Positions 1-8,922 of a stretch of DNA of 64,000 nt are shown here, piece by piece. Every line of letters starts with the position of its first letter. The first letter of the stretch is position 1. The notes under the pieces are model-generated. The model ran no database searches. It saw nothing but the letters and a program-made list of their open reading frames with translations, and was not told where the DNA came from. A program made the translations under genes and the position numbers. This stretch comes from CAVQDV01 sp963711375 (lineage in GTDB: Bacteria > Pseudomonadota > Gammaproteobacteria > Coxiellales > Coxiellaceae), in contig CAVQDV010000005.1 in the NCBI GenBank assembly GCA_963711375.1, positions 1,860,001 to 1,924,000 of the forward strand. The letters run 5' to 3'.

Positions 1-2
1 CC

Positions 3-575
3 AGCAGTGGGTTCAGAGACGCATTTTCTAGGATAATGGGATCTGCCCCTACAAAAAGCGGGAAGAATAATATTCTAAAAGCGGCCTGGTTAGATACCAA
101 ACTTGGCCCGATGATTGCCATAGCCGATGAAGAGGTACTTTATCTCTTGGAATTTGTAGATCGTCGAGGATTAGAACGGGAGGTGGAACGCTTACGATTG
201 AAAACAAAATCAGCGATAATCCCTGGACGAACAGCGCCAATTAATTCAATTGAAAAAGAATTAAAATCCTATTTTTCCTCTGAATTTAATGAATTTAAAA
301 CCCCATTATTTTTATTTGGATCGGTTTTTCAAAAGCAGGTTTGGAATGAATTAACGAAAATTCCTTTAGGAAAAACGCGTTCATATGCTGAAATCGCAAA
401 AGCGATTGGAAAACCAACGGCCTTTCGTGCTGTGGCCAACGCCAATGGTGCAAATCAATTTGCTATTATTATTCCCTGTCATCGGGTGATTAATACGAAT
501 GGCGAACTCGGAGGCTATGGTGGCGGAATAACTCGTAAAGAGTGGCTTATTAATCACGAAAAAAACGAATCTTAA
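3..575 (+). CDS. ada: Ada-like methylated-DNA--protein-cysteine methyltransferase, 3' part of gene
   Basis: DNA-repair methyltransferase that removes alkyl groups from O6-methylguanine onto its own cysteine. The acceptor motif PCHRV (Cys in IIPCHRV) is present with the downstream GGYGGG and WLINHE segment of the family. The reading frame stays open upstream of the first ATG (36) to the window edge, and the residues there (SSGFRDAFSRIMGSAPTK) match the end of an AraC-type HTH domain. I therefore read this as the C-terminal part of a fused HTH-methyltransferase of the Ada type, not a stand-alone Ogt that starts at 36. The 5' end lies outside the window. It converges on the ankyrin gene across a palindrome at 598-625. 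Confidence 0.88.
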   Translation, partial: SSGFRDAFSRIMGSAPTKSGKNNILKAAWLDTKLGPMIAIADEEVLYLLEFVDRRGLEREVERLRLKTKSAIIPGRTAPINSIEKELKSYFSSEFNEFKTPLFLFGSVFQKQVWNELTKIPLGKTRSYAEIAKAIGKPTAFRAVANANGANQFAIIIPCHRVINTNGELGGYGGGITRKEWLINHEKNES

Positions 576-597
576 AATAAATAACAGCTTAACTAAC

Positions 598-625
598 AGC
601 AATTCCCGCTTTAGCGGGAATTGCT
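598..625. repeat. Dispersed 28-bp palindrome, copy 1 (likely terminator)
   Basis: Perfect inverted repeat with arms AGCAATTCCCGCT and GCGGGAATTGCT. It lies between the convergent Ada-like and ankyrin genes, so it can end both transcripts. Related 27-28 nt elements occur at 25832, 30398, 48536, 56770 and 60412. Confidence 0.8.
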
Positions 626-633
626 ATAAATCG

Positions 634-2103
634 TTAATCTACATCTTCAATCTTGTAATCTAGTCCAGGAGTCCAGTGAGTTGTTGATTTCAGCTCATCC
701 TCAGGTGACTTTACGCCACGAAAAAATAAGGAAGATATTTTTCGCTCTTCTTTCGGTTGCTCTTCATTAGGTGTATCTGCACCTGGTTTTGGCGATGTGA
801 ATGATTGGCTCAAGGGGTTCGATTCACTGACCGCTTCTGCTGCAATAAATATTTTTATTTCACGCAGAACTCTCTCATCGCTAATGCACATTAGAGGCTT
901 CTCTCCATTTTCATTGACCAGGTCTTTATTGGCTCCTGCTGATAAAAGAATTTTAAGGGCTTCTAAGTTATTCCTAACTGCAGCATCGTGAAGTGCTGTG
1001 TTACAAAAATAATCTTGGTAGTCAATTTTGGCCCCATGAGATAGTAGAACTGTCAACATGTCAATATTATTGAAACGAGCGGCCACTTTAAGATAACTAT
1101 TACATTCAAAACCACTGATATTTTCGTTAGGATTTACTCCCGAATTAATCAAAAATTCAACGATGTTGATATGGCCATTACGGACGGCCCTAAACATAAT
1201 TCCACTTTCTTTTGTTACACTAATAAATTTCATCAAAGAAGCTAGTAATTCTTTATCTCCATTAGCTGCCGCTATAATGGAAGCTTTTTTTAAATTATCT
1301 CCCAACAGGATATTTTTTTGAATAGCCTTAACTAAAAATTCTTTTGAACCAAATGCAGCAGCCACAACTGCTACATTCTCTTTTGTAAAATCGTTAGCCA
1401 TATGAAATAATTTTTCAAAGTGGTGAAGGTCTAAAAGATCAATTTTGTTATTTATTGCCGCCCATGCAAATAAGGGTAAAAATCTATTGCTGCTTAAATC
1501 CTTTTTTTCTTCTTCAAAAACACTGTCTAATTCATTTGTTGGCATTGATAACAAAATCGCTCCAACCTTGCAGTATTCTTTCACTTTGCCTAACTCACGA
1601 TTTCTTCCGGATAAAGTATCTACAATTTTTTTTCTAAACCCATCTACGTCAGATGGGTTACATCCAATGAAATAGGCTGAAAAATCTCTACCCCCCAAAA
1701 AGAGATAATGAATAGGCCGTTCTTTGACACCCAAAGCCATTAAAAGGAGGATATTATGTAAATTTCCAGTTTGAGTAAAACGTGCTATTGGGCTTACCCT
1801 ACCAGGAACGCCATTAGGATCAAGATCGGATGAAACCATAAAATCTGGGGGAATTCCTGAACATCCATTTGCGAAAAGAGTAAGTTTCAAGGTGGATAAG
1901 GACACGCCCTCTGGTAAGGCATTATATTCTAACAGTAAATCTAGGATTTTTGGGTCAACATTTCTGCCACCGTAACTAAATGCATATATGAGGTCTGGCT
2001 TTTGACCTTCTTTTAAAAGCGTCCTAACAGTATCCACATCATTAGCGTCGATTGCCTTTATTAATGGTGCCTCATAGGGATTATTGCTTTCATTTTCTTT
2101 CAT
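634..2103 (-). CDS. Ankyrin-repeat protein, probable Dot/Icm effector
   Basis: About 489 aa with no signal peptide or membrane segment. Ankyrin-like units are seen at the N-terminus (PLIKAIDANDVDTVRTLLKEG) and more clearly near residues 300-410 (RNGHINIVEFLINSGVNPN, ARFNNIDMLTVLLSHGAKID, ALHDAAVRNNLEALKILLS). The last 60 residues are polar and Glu/Lys-rich with a NEEQPKEERK run, which would suit a C-terminal Dot/Icm translocation signal. The start chosen is the ATG at 2103, preceded by AGGTGG at 8 nt; a GTG 12 nt further upstream has no ribosome site. Ankyrin proteins of this kind are common effectors in Legionellales. Target unknown; no PmrA-like box was found upstream. Confidence 0.8.
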   Translation of the reverse strand: MKENESNNPYEAPLIKAIDANDVDTVRTLLKEGQKPDLIYAFSYGGRNVDPKILDLLLEYNALPEGVSLSTLKLTLFANGCSGIPPDFMVSSDLDPNGVPGRVSPIARFTQTGNLHNILLLMALGVKERPIHYLFLGGRDFSAYFIGCNPSDVDGFRKKIVDTLSGRNRELGKVKEYCKVGAILLSMPTNELDSVFEEEKKDLSSNRFLPLFAWAAINNKIDLLDLHHFEKLFHMANDFTKENVAVVAAAFGSKEFLVKAIQKNILLGDNLKKASIIAAANGDKELLASLMKFISVTKESGIMFRAVRNGHINIVEFLINSGVNPNENISGFECNSYLKVAARFNNIDMLTVLLSHGAKIDYQDYFCNTALHDAAVRNNLEALKILLSAGANKDLVNENGEKPLMCISDERVLREIKIFIAAEAVSESNPLSQSFTSPKPGADTPNEEQPKEERKISSLFFRGVKSPEDELKSTTHWTPGLDYKIEDVD

Positions 2104-2431
2104 TTTTTCTACCACCTAAATTTTTGTAGTATACCGCTATTTATGATATCCAACGTTTTCGAAGACAGAGAGTATCATAATTTTGAGAAGATTCAAATTT
2201 AAATCTCCAATTATTACCATTTATAGACGAGGCTCGGCAAATGATTTGGCATAGAATGAGAGATAAGAAACATGAGCAGTTTAGCATTGCCGGCACCAAC
2301 ATCAAGCCCTTTTAGAGTTTCAGACTGGGGGACGCAGTATTTTTATTTTAATTGATCCTGTCAAAACTCTGCAGTGAGTGAGGTGTTAAAAGGTGTTAAA
2401 CTTGAATTAAATTTAAAAGAACCGGAAATGA
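2104..2431. other. Intergenic stretch without a convincing gene
   Basis: About 330 nt, AT-rich. It holds a -10-like TATACT just upstream of the ankyrin gene (on its strand) and a 27-codon open frame starting at 2272 that I do not recognise. There is a tandem GGTGTTAAA near 2382-2400. Most likely decayed sequence next to the LysR fragment. Confidence 0.5.
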
Positions 2432-2851
2432 TCAAAGTTGTTTTGCCATAATTACATTTTTTAGTTGAGATTTGATGATATTAAAAAGATGTTCAAACAG
2501 GTCATTTGGAAAATTGTGGGATGCGATCAAATAAATATCTTCAAATAAAATCGGCTCTGGTAATGTAAAATGGTGAATGGTATTTTGAAAGGTATCGATA
2601 GAGTTTGCCATAGCCAATGGCAAGCATAGTGACCAGGATGGAATGTTCTGTAATATTTGTAGGGCATTGGGCACAGTGTCTATCGTAATTTTTCGTTTTG
2701 GCTGTTTTTGAATTCTGAAGAAATATTGTTTAATTAAACTGCCAAGTTGCGTGCTGATTGGAAAATCGATAAAAAGAGCTTTATCGAGTAATTTATCGAG
2801 CGTGCTGACGAGAAAGTTGAACAAAAGATTATGAATCTGTGGGTGAGTCAA
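2432..2851 (-). pseudogene. C-terminal fragment of a LysR-type regulator
   Basis: 139 aa, with no DNA-binding domain. The order of segments fits the effector-binding half of LysR-type regulators: LFIDFPISTQLGSLIKQYF (compare the LIDFP-x-x-x-x-LG pattern), then an IDTVPNALQIL stretch, a LCLPLAMA segment where the family has its 'LP' loop, and IYLIASHNFPNDLFEHLF, which aligns with the final helix region. A full LysR protein is about 300 aa, so the HTH half is missing. Inference from pattern only; it could be an unrelated small protein. Confidence 0.45.
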
Positions 2852-3308
2852 GTGGTTGATACAGATGCCATTGGACCCGACAGTGGTCCCAAGCCTGGTA
2901 GCTATGAGTATCGAAAATTGGAAAAACTAGCTCTCTTTGATATATGCAATTCAGTTATAATTGACAAGATAAATGAGAAATATCCGCATTTGAACAAACA
3001 TGTTGTGGAGATGCAGGATGTCGGCAATTACAATTAGTATGTCGGTGCAATAAAGGTTCTTTTTTCTTGGAAAATGCGGAGAGAGGGATGATATAATAAG
3101 TTCAATTGGAGAGGCAAATGAAATTTGATCTAGAAGATCCGGATTTATGGCATTTAGTGCAAGCACTATTAGCGTCTTGCCAATCCGATTTTGGCGAAAT
3201 TACTTTTTTGGATAACCCAATCACATTTTCCAATTTCCCAAAAATACCCATTAGACCGCCAGTATTTTTCGGAAAGGACAAACCGCATTGGTAATTATAA
3301 GGAGCTAT
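2852..3308. other. Stretch with only small doubtful open frames
   Basis: About 460 nt. The best candidate is a 58-codon frame at 3118-3294 (plus strand) preceded by GGAGAG; its product (MKFDLEDPDLWHLVQALLAS...) is not recognised. Another frame at 2831-3037 overlaps the LysR fragment. I see no RNA gene or mobile element here. Confidence 0.4.
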
Positions 3309-3929
3309 TTAATGTCTTCTGTGCAATGTAGCAATTGTAAAAACAGACAATTTTTGCAGCATTTTTGCGGTTGCCCAATTTGCGGCGGCGACCCCACCGG
3401 AAGGCGTGCGTTGAAAAATAGGTTCATTGACAGTAATCATTTTCGAGGAGATTATTCGTTGGTCGCCTGCTCTAATTATTTGAGCTTGGACTTTTAAATG
3501 CAATATTGCGGAATTCAACGTATAATCCTGCCGCAGTTCGAAAATGCGCGTGCTGATGGCGTAATTATAATTCGCAAACGGTGGTGTCACAACCGCATTA
3601 AAATAATGTGTTCTTACCATCGCTTCCACTATTAAAAACTGAAGCATCTGAGCAGGAGTTTTGGCCCATTCACTTAAAGCAAAAGCCGCTATTTGAAAGC
3701 GATGATCCGAGTACATCATTTGTGTCGTGTTATACAAGGGTTTTGTTGCAGGTTGGAGTATCAGTAGCGTCAAAGCATGTCGATGACTTCTAGGCAACTG
3801 GGGAAGCGTATTTAATTCATATTTTGTAATTGGGAGAGGTTTTACGGGTTGCAACAATGAGCAACTCGATAATAGGAATACACTGATCAAGGATAATGTA
3901 AGTATTATTAATCGAATTGTGTTTTTCAT
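3309..3929 (-). CDS. Mce/Mla-type ABC transport auxiliary lipoprotein (PqiC/YmbA-like)
   Basis: 206 aa lipoprotein: an N-terminal hydrophobic segment ending in the lipobox LLSSC (Cys near residue 23), then a soluble domain of the ABC-type transport auxiliary lipoprotein family (YKYELNTLP-like start, GVAAANWATAKMLQKL near the C-terminus). Such proteins sit in the periplasm next to MCE-domain proteins and take part in lipid transport across the envelope. Its start overlaps the end of the MlaD gene by 4 nt, so the two are co-transcribed. The usual ATPase and permease genes are not beside it. Confidence 0.75.
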   Translation of the reverse strand: MKNTIRLIILTLSLISVFLLSSCSLLQPVKPLPITKYELNTLPQLPRSHRHALTLLILQPATKPLYNTTQMMYSDHRFQIAAFALSEWAKTPAQMLQFLIVEAMVRTHYFNAVVTPPFANYNYAISTRIFELRQDYTLNSAILHLKVQAQIIRAGDQRIISSKMITVNEPIFQRTPSGGVAAANWATAKMLQKLSVFTIATLHRRH

Positions 3930-4771
3930 TTTGGTAAATCCTTTTTCGCGGGCAGCACTTCCCCAGGACCCAGTTGTGGAACCGCTTCCCCGCGAATTAA
4001 TACAGAAGGATTACGATCTATTTTTCGAAGCACGCTTTGCATCAAGTCTAAATTATCATCGATATTCATGGCAAGATTATTAATTTCAGGTAAGGTTTCG
4101 CTTTTTAGCATCACCATCGTTTCATTCGTGGACTTTAAAAATGGCTCAAAATGTTTGCTGGCCTTTTCAGTATTATTTAAAATCGTATTTAATTTTCGAT
4201 CATTTAGTATTAGAACGCTTGTGATTTCTCGTAAGTTATAAATAAGCTCCTTAACAATCTCAATATTTTCGTTCGCCAAAAGGGAGTGCATAAATTCATA
4301 TGACTGTTGAGAGGTTCGGCTTAATTGAACTAAGGCTGGAACTTTTGGCGGCACTGGCACCATCCGGATTGTTAAATAGGATTGACCAGGCCTAGCTTTG
4401 ATCTGACGCAAATCCTCGCCTTTGTCGTGCAAAGCAATAAAAATGTAAGGGAAGCCTGTGAATTTTTCAGTGATCGTTTCGCTTATATCCACATTGGCCA
4501 CTGTACCGCGAGTGACAGGCGTGCTTTTGCGAACCTGTAATAAGAGCTTAACTTTCTGCGGATTTTTTCGATCAAATTCAATGTGAGACACTTTTCCCAC
4601 GACAATACCATTAAATTCGACAATTGCGTTCTGCGACAACCCAGAAATCGGACTTTCGATATAAATCTGATAGATTGCAAAACGGAAAGAGCTTGTGAGA
4701 AAGAAAAATGCTAGTAAAACCAGTAAAATAATCGAAATGATCAGAATTCTAAAATTTACTGTAAGAGTCAT
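3926..4771 (-). CDS. MlaD family protein (MCE domain), lipid transport substrate-binding component
   Basis: About 281 aa. One N-terminal membrane helix (residues about 7-28) is followed by an MCE domain (ESPISGLSQNAIVEFNGIVVGKVSHIEF), the lipid-binding barrel of Mla/Mce transporters, and a long helical region (residues about 150-250). The ATG at 4771 follows GGGGGAAGGA, so I prefer it to an in-frame start 72 nt upstream. It forms a two-gene operon with the lipoprotein at 3309. The MlaE/MlaF-like genes normally found upstream are absent; the sequence upstream is a fragment of an MFS gene instead. Confidence 0.85.
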   Translation of the reverse strand: MTLTVNFRILIISIILLVLLAFFFLTSSFRFAIYQIYIESPISGLSQNAIVEFNGIVVGKVSHIEFDRKNPQKVKLLLQVRKSTPVTRGTVANVDISETITEKFTGFPYIFIALHDKGEDLRQIKARPGQSYLTIRMVPVPPKVPALVQLSRTSQQSYEFMHSLLANENIEIVKELIYNLREITSVLILNDRKLNTILNNTEKASKHFEPFLKSTNETMVMLKSETLPEINNLAMNIDDNLDLMQSVLRKIDRNPSVLIRGEAVPQLGPGEVLPAKKDLPK

Positions 4772-4808
4772 TCCTTCCCCCGAGTACAGGTCAATGCGTA
4801 TTATATCA

Positions 4809-4940
4809 TCATTGGCGCCCTTCTTGCAGCCACGAAATTCCACCCTGAAAACTTTTGGCTATGCTGGGAAGTGCAATATTCACGATCGTGACATCGATAA
4901 TGACGATGAAAAAGCCCAAGCATAAAGCAATTAAAGGCAT
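4809..4940 (-). pseudogene. N-terminal fragment of a DHA2-family (EmrB/QacA-like) MFS exporter
   Basis: A 43-codon frame encoding the first transmembrane helix of 14-helix drug exporters: LALCLGFF-type start, then IDVTIVNIALPSIAKSF and ISWLQ, the well-known signature of EmrB/QacA proteins. It stops after seven more residues, directly before the MlaD operon. The other ~450 residues are missing, so a deletion probably joined this fragment to the Mce pair. Too short for a working transporter. Confidence 0.7.
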
Positions 4941-5080
4941 TTGCTTATTGGTTTTGGAGAAGAGGCACTTATACCCGTTGCCAGACATTACTCAAGTAAT
5001 TACCATGCAGAACTTTTTTTGATAATCGTTTGATTTTAAAGATCTTGTAAAAAACTGCAGTGATTGAGACACTTTCACTA

Positions 5081-5109
5081 TTGACGCCCCAGAAATCACT
5101 TCCTATACT
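5081..5109 (+). promoter_or_regulatory. Sigma-70 promoter of the toxin-antitoxin pair
   Basis: TTGACG (5081-5086), 17 nt, TATACT (5104-5109), then a GGAGG ribosome site at 5132 before the antitoxin ATG. Confidence 0.7.
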
Positions 5110-5140
5110 GTTCTTACATCAATCTTACTTTGGAGGCTAT

Positions 5141-5389
5141 ATGCAGATTACTCGCTTATCCAGCAAAGGGCAGCTTATTTTGCCAAAATCTTTGCGTGAT
5201 GCGCATGGCTGGCATGAAGGGGTTGAGTTCATTTTGCTTGAGCAAGATGAGGGAGTTTTTTTGAAGCCACTTAATCCTTTTACAGGTACGACATTGGATC
5301 AATTAGTAGGATGCGTAGGATATAAAGGCCCTAAAAAAACCTTAAAACAAATGGAAAATGCTATAGCGAAGGGAGTTAAAGGTGCATAG
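5141..5389 (+). CDS. AbrB/MazE-type antitoxin (VapB-like)
   Basis: 82 aa. The N-terminal half is a swapped-hairpin AbrB/SpoVT DNA-binding domain (ITRLSSKGQLILPKSLRDAHGW); the C-terminal half would bind and neutralise the toxin. The ATG at 5141 has a GGAGG site at 5-9 nt; an upstream in-frame start at 5060 lies inside the promoter and is rejected. The end overlaps the toxin gene by 8 nt, the usual antitoxin-toxin coupling. Antitoxins of this type usually repress their own promoter. Confidence 0.85.
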   Translation: MQITRLSSKGQLILPKSLRDAHGWHEGVEFILLEQDEGVFLKPLNPFTGTTLDQLVGCVGYKGPKKTLKQMENAIAKGVKGA

Positions 5390-5774
5390 CTTAGATACCA
5401 ATGTCCTTGTTCGTCTCCTCACTAATGACGATAAAGCCCAAGCTCGCAAAGTAAAAGAATTATTTAGAACTCACGGGATTTTTATTACAAAAACGGTATT
5501 AATTGAGACTGAATGGGTGCTTAGATTTTGCTACGAAGTGAATAAGACCGAAATTGAAATGGCTTTTGAAAAGCTTGTTGGTTTTGAAAACGTTCAAGTT
5601 GAAGATTTATTCAATGTTCTTCAAGCCTTTCGATGGTACAAAGAAGGATTAGATTTTGCCGATGCTTTACATTTAGCAGTAAGTTCAGCGGCCGCGCAAA
5701 TGCTGACATTTGATCGAAAATTCATTTCTCGTGCAAAAAAACTTGCCACAAAACCGGACGTATTAGGCCTTTAG
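5382..5774 (+). CDS. PIN-domain ribonuclease toxin (VapC-like)
   Basis: 130 aa single PIN domain. Acidic metal-binding residues lie at the family positions: LDTNVLVRLL (Asp5), the Glu in LIETEW, DFADALHLA and LTFDRKF. VapC toxins cleave tRNA or rRNA and stop translation when the antitoxin is lost. GTG start inside the end of the antitoxin gene, with GGGAG upstream. A hairpin follows at 5830. Confidence 0.85.
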   Translation: MHSLDTNVLVRLLTNDDKAQARKVKELFRTHGIFITKTVLIETEWVLRFCYEVNKTEIEMAFEKLVGFENVQVEDLFNVLQAFRWYKEGLDFADALHLAVSSAAAQMLTFDRKFISRAKKLATKPDVLGL

Positions 5775-5829
5775 CCTTACACATTGCTTACTGATTTCTT
5801 TATTTTTTCTCTTCAGCAAGTTTCATTAA

Positions 5830-5851
5830 GAACCTCTTACTTGAGAGGTTC
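5830..5851. terminator. Hairpin between vapC-like and OMP genes
   Basis: Perfect 8-bp stem GAACCTCT / AGAGGTTC with a 6-nt loop between two convergent genes. There is no strong T-run on either side, so termination is probable rather than certain. Confidence 0.5.
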
Positions 5852-5866
5852 TCAGAGAAACTGGTT

Positions 5867-6739
5867 TTACCATAATATTTTATTGATGGAGACACTAAGG
5901 GATTGCGCTGACAATTGTCGTGTAGTTCTAAGGACCATGGTGCCGGTGGTGTTATAACCAGCGCTTGTATTTGTGTTGGTAAAAGGTGAAGTATTTCGAA
6001 CTACATAATCTCCAGTAAAGCCGTAAGTGTAATTCGCATCAACGAACCAGCTTGTACTCAAATAATAGGTGGCTCCCACTTGTGCAGCACCTCCCCAAAT
6101 CCAGGGGCTATTTGAGAAATTAAGCGGGGCACCGGAAACATCCATACGATTTCCATTTATATTGGCATAACCCGTAGCATTATTATATTTCGATATCGTT
6201 CCAAATAGTGCAGGACCAACACCTAAATAGACGCTGCTGTTGGTAAATGAATGCCCAAGGTAAGCCAGAAACAAAAATTCATTATTAATACTGTTTTGAG
6301 AAGTCCGAATAATGGCATTTCCCGTGAAACTGTTTGGGCCAGAAACAGTGGTAAACGTTCCTGACTGTGGCGAATCAATTGGGCCCTGTGTAAAACTTGT
6401 TCCTAAATATTGATACGAAAATTTAGCGCCCCATAAATAATCGCTGCTAGAAAAATGCTGGAAGTAGCCTAATTGTACATCCGGAGCGAAGGATGATTGG
6501 TTGTTGCGTGAAGGAAAAGAAATTCCGCCGGCTTGTCCAGTTGCTACTACCACACCACCTTGAATGACATTAGATGCGGCAGCGCCCTCGATAAACTGAT
6601 AGAAGGAAATTGAGTTGTACGATCCGCCTATACCAACATATAAACCCGTTTGATTAGAAGGAACTTCTATCCCACCGGCAAAGGCCGAAGTTGACAGTGT
6701 AAGCACAGAAAATACCGCAGCAAAACTTATTTTTTTCAT
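5867..6739 (-). CDS. Outer-membrane beta-barrel protein
   Basis: 290 aa. Signal peptide MKKISFAAVFSVLTLSTSAFA with an AFA cleavage site, then alternating aromatic/polar strands rich in Gly, Asn, Ser and Tyr (GLYVGIGGSYNSI, DVQLGYFQHF, WGAKFSYQYLG, YYLSTSWFVDANYTYGF). This is the pattern of small OmpA-like or Legionella/Coxiella surface barrels. The protein ends in an aromatic residue (Trp), as barrels recognised by BamA usually do. Strong ribosome site (GGAGGAG). On its strand a -10-like TATACT lies at 6800-6805. Function probably structural or pore-forming; not assignable further. Confidence 0.75.
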   Translation of the reverse strand: MKKISFAAVFSVLTLSTSAFAGGIEVPSNQTGLYVGIGGSYNSISFYQFIEGAAASNVIQGGVVVATGQAGGISFPSRNNQSSFAPDVQLGYFQHFSSSDYLWGAKFSYQYLGTSFTQGPIDSPQSGTFTTVSGPNSFTGNAIIRTSQNSINNEFLFLAYLGHSFTNSSVYLGVGPALFGTISKYNNATGYANINGNRMDVSGAPLNFSNSPWIWGGAAQVGATYYLSTSWFVDANYTYGFTGDYVVRNTSPFTNTNTSAGYNTTGTMVLRTTRQLSAQSLSVSINKILW

Positions 6740-6852
6740 CCTAAAATCTCCTCCAATCCTGGTTACTTCTAGAGCTGGCAGCTCCCGAATCTAGAATTAA
6801 GTATAATCTCCTAAAATATTTGAAAAATCTAGTTTTAAATGCAGCCAAGTAA

Positions 6853-8091
6853 CTAATTGAATTCAGCAGTAATTTTTTTGTATCGGTCAGGATGCTGGAA
6901 TATTACGATGGCTAGCACTGAAGAGAGTGTCAAAATCATCATCAAGAAAATGGCGGCAGTAAAATTTCCAGTGATATGATTCAGCCAGCCGGTGACCCAG
7001 GGTGCTAAAATACCAGCGGCTGAAAAAAAACAGTCCATAATTCCTAAGCTGGTTGCCGCTCGATCTTTAGCCAAATCAATATTAAGCGAATAAAAAACGG
7101 CATTTGGCATTAAGCCAAATCCAACGCCTAAGCTAATAAAAATAATGGCTACGCTTAAAGAATGGTACAAAATAACCGGAAGAAAGAATAAGGCGGATAA
7201 TAATTGACAGACCCAAATTACATGACTTCGCGCCAGCCGTAAACGATGGGTTTTTGTTAACAATTTATCGGACAAAAATCCTCCAAACAAAAGTAATACA
7301 GTGGCCAATAGCCAGGGTGCTATTAGAAATATTCCTACTTCTTTTAATTTCACAGCATAAATTTGTTCTAAATATCCAGGTAACCAAATCAGCGCAAAAA
7401 ACAATAAATAACCAAAGACAAAAAATGAATAATTATTCACTAATAATGCTGGATTAAATAGCATAAAACGCCAATTGGTTTTGCCTTCTTTTTTCGGCGA
7501 TTTTGAATAAGACTGCTTATTATCACGATATACGAGTAGCCATAATATCGACAAAATAATGCCACTGCCGCCTAATATGAAATACGTTACCCGCCAGTTA
7601 AATGTGATAATAAGGTGCGAAAGCAGCGGCGCTCCAATGACAGAGGCCAAGGGTACGGCGGCTAAGCTTATGGCAAGCGTCTGTGCTCTTTTGGCGAGAG
7701 GCAACCAGTCTGCCGTTACTTGTGTAATCGCAGGAAAAGCTGGACCTTCTGCTATACCTAATAATGCCCGACACAGAAATAACATCCAAAATCCATTTGC
7801 GAGCCCCATGGCGAAACTGGCTAAAGACCAAATCAATGCAGAAATAGTTAAAACTCGGTGTGCTTTAAAACGATCGACTAATATGCCTCCCAACAAGGTC
7901 ATCACCATGTAGCCAATCCCAAATGCGCCTGCGATTGCGCCAAATTGTGCATTATTAAGATGGAAAGTTTCTTTAATGGGGGTGATGGCAAAGGCGATGG
8001 CACTGCGATCCAGATAATTCACCACTAAAATTAAAAATAATATGGCGATGCTGATCGGCAAAAATAATCTTTTGTGGTGAATGAGTGCCAT
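6853..8091 (-). CDS. MFS transporter, anion:cation symporter (ACS)-like
   Basis: 412 aa with 12 predicted membrane helices. The N-terminal NYLDRSAIAFAITPIK segment and the GGILVDRFKAHRV loop after helix 2 are typical of the ACS branch of the major facilitator superfamily, whose members import organic acids such as hexuronates or tartrate with protons. Substrate cannot be told from sequence. A monocistronic gene between the OMP and RDD genes, all on the minus strand. Confidence 0.8.
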   Translation of the reverse strand: MALIHHKRLFLPISIAILFLILVVNYLDRSAIAFAITPIKETFHLNNAQFGAIAGAFGIGYMVMTLLGGILVDRFKAHRVLTISALIWSLASFAMGLANGFWMLFLCRALLGIAEGPAFPAITQVTADWLPLAKRAQTLAISLAAVPLASVIGAPLLSHLIITFNWRVTYFILGGSGIILSILWLLVYRDNKQSYSKSPKKEGKTNWRFMLFNPALLVNNYSFFVFGYLLFFALIWLPGYLEQIYAVKLKEVGIFLIAPWLLATVLLLFGGFLSDKLLTKTHRLRLARSHVIWVCQLLSALFFLPVILYHSLSVAIIFISLGVGFGLMPNAVFYSLNIDLAKDRAATSLGIMDCFFSAAGILAPWVTGWLNHITGNFTAAIFLMMILTLSSVLAIVIFQHPDRYKKITAEFN

Positions 8092-8182
8092 TAAATGAAA
8101 GCCTATTTGAATTCCGTTTTAAATAGCCTTTCACTCTAATCGATTTTATCGATATTTACAATTGCAGTGATTGCAGCCTTAA

Positions 8183-8788
8183 TTATTCGGGATCACTGAC
8201 AAATGATCCAATAATGAGCGACCCCGTTTCTGATAAATCGTCCGGGGGAATAATTAAAACGGGAAGCCCCAGTAAAGATCCGAATACGGCTGCAAAAAAT
8301 AATAAAACGGCAAGATACAGTCGAAAAAAGCCAATTTTCTGACGGGTTACAATGCTGTGGCAACTTTTATCCCATGAGCTTATCCCGTTTCGGGTGAGTG
8401 CTCGATAGGAAATTATATAAGTGATTAACCAGATAAAGGGAAGACCTATCGCTAAACATTTAAACCACACCAAAAAACTTCTTTTTAAAGCAGTGAAAAA
8501 AGTTAATTTATTTCCTTCGGAATCTCGAAGCTTTATTTTTAATAACCATTTCCCAAATGTGGCTCCGCAGAAATGCAAAAAAATGGGCTCAATAAATACC
8601 CACAAAAAAAGAATGATGATCCCAAAGACAATTTCGCTTTCTGAATAAGTTGAAAATGACGTCGGCGAAATTATTTCCCACATAATTCCAACAATAAAAG
8701 AAAAAATGCAAACATCAAGAACACGCGCCAGTAATCGAGTCCAGGGCTTGGTTTCGGATTCGATGCCGAGATTCAAAAAACTATCCAC
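8183..8788 (-). CDS. RDD family membrane protein
   Basis: 201 aa with four or five hydrophobic segments. It carries the family marks: PWTRLLARVLD near residue 15 (the Arg-Asp of 'RDD'), FGKWLLKIKL after the second helix and WDKSCHSIVTR at the end of the domain. RDD proteins are inner-membrane proteins of poorly known role, some linked to ion exchange. The last 50 residues add one extra hydrophobic segment and an acidic tail. Confidence 0.75.
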   Translation of the reverse strand: MDSFLNLGIESETKPWTRLLARVLDVCIFSFIVGIMWEIISPTSFSTYSESEIVFGIIILFLWVFIEPIFLHFCGATFGKWLLKIKLRDSEGNKLTFFTALKRSFLVWFKCLAIGLPFIWLITYIISYRALTRNGISSWDKSCHSIVTRQKIGFFRLYLAVLLFFAAVFGSLLGLPVLIIPPDDLSETGSLIIGSFVSDPE

Positions 8789-8922
8789 TATGCCTCCAAT
8801 AATTTAAGTGAGAAGTTATCACGTCCTCTTGCTTTAACCAAGTGGAAAATGATCGCAATTTGCATGAAAAGAAACGAAAAGTTGTGAAATTCTTAATTAA
8901 AATTCTATATCTGAGCTGGGTT

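Noticed and set aside
2831..3037. 68-codon plus-strand frame
   Set aside because: It overlaps the LysR-like fragment, has no clear ribosome site and no recognisable motif.
3312..3497. Plus-strand frame with CxxC pairs (CSNCKNRQF, CPICGG) and an AAGGAG site
   Set aside because: It lies wholly antisense to the 3' end of the lipoprotein gene, whose C-terminal motif (GVAAANWATAKMLQKL) is conserved; the cysteines most likely arise from the reverse reading of Ala/Thr-rich codons.
5060..5140. Upstream extension of the antitoxin
   Set aside because: It would place the coding region over the -35/-10 promoter, and the GGAGG site fits only the ATG at 5141.
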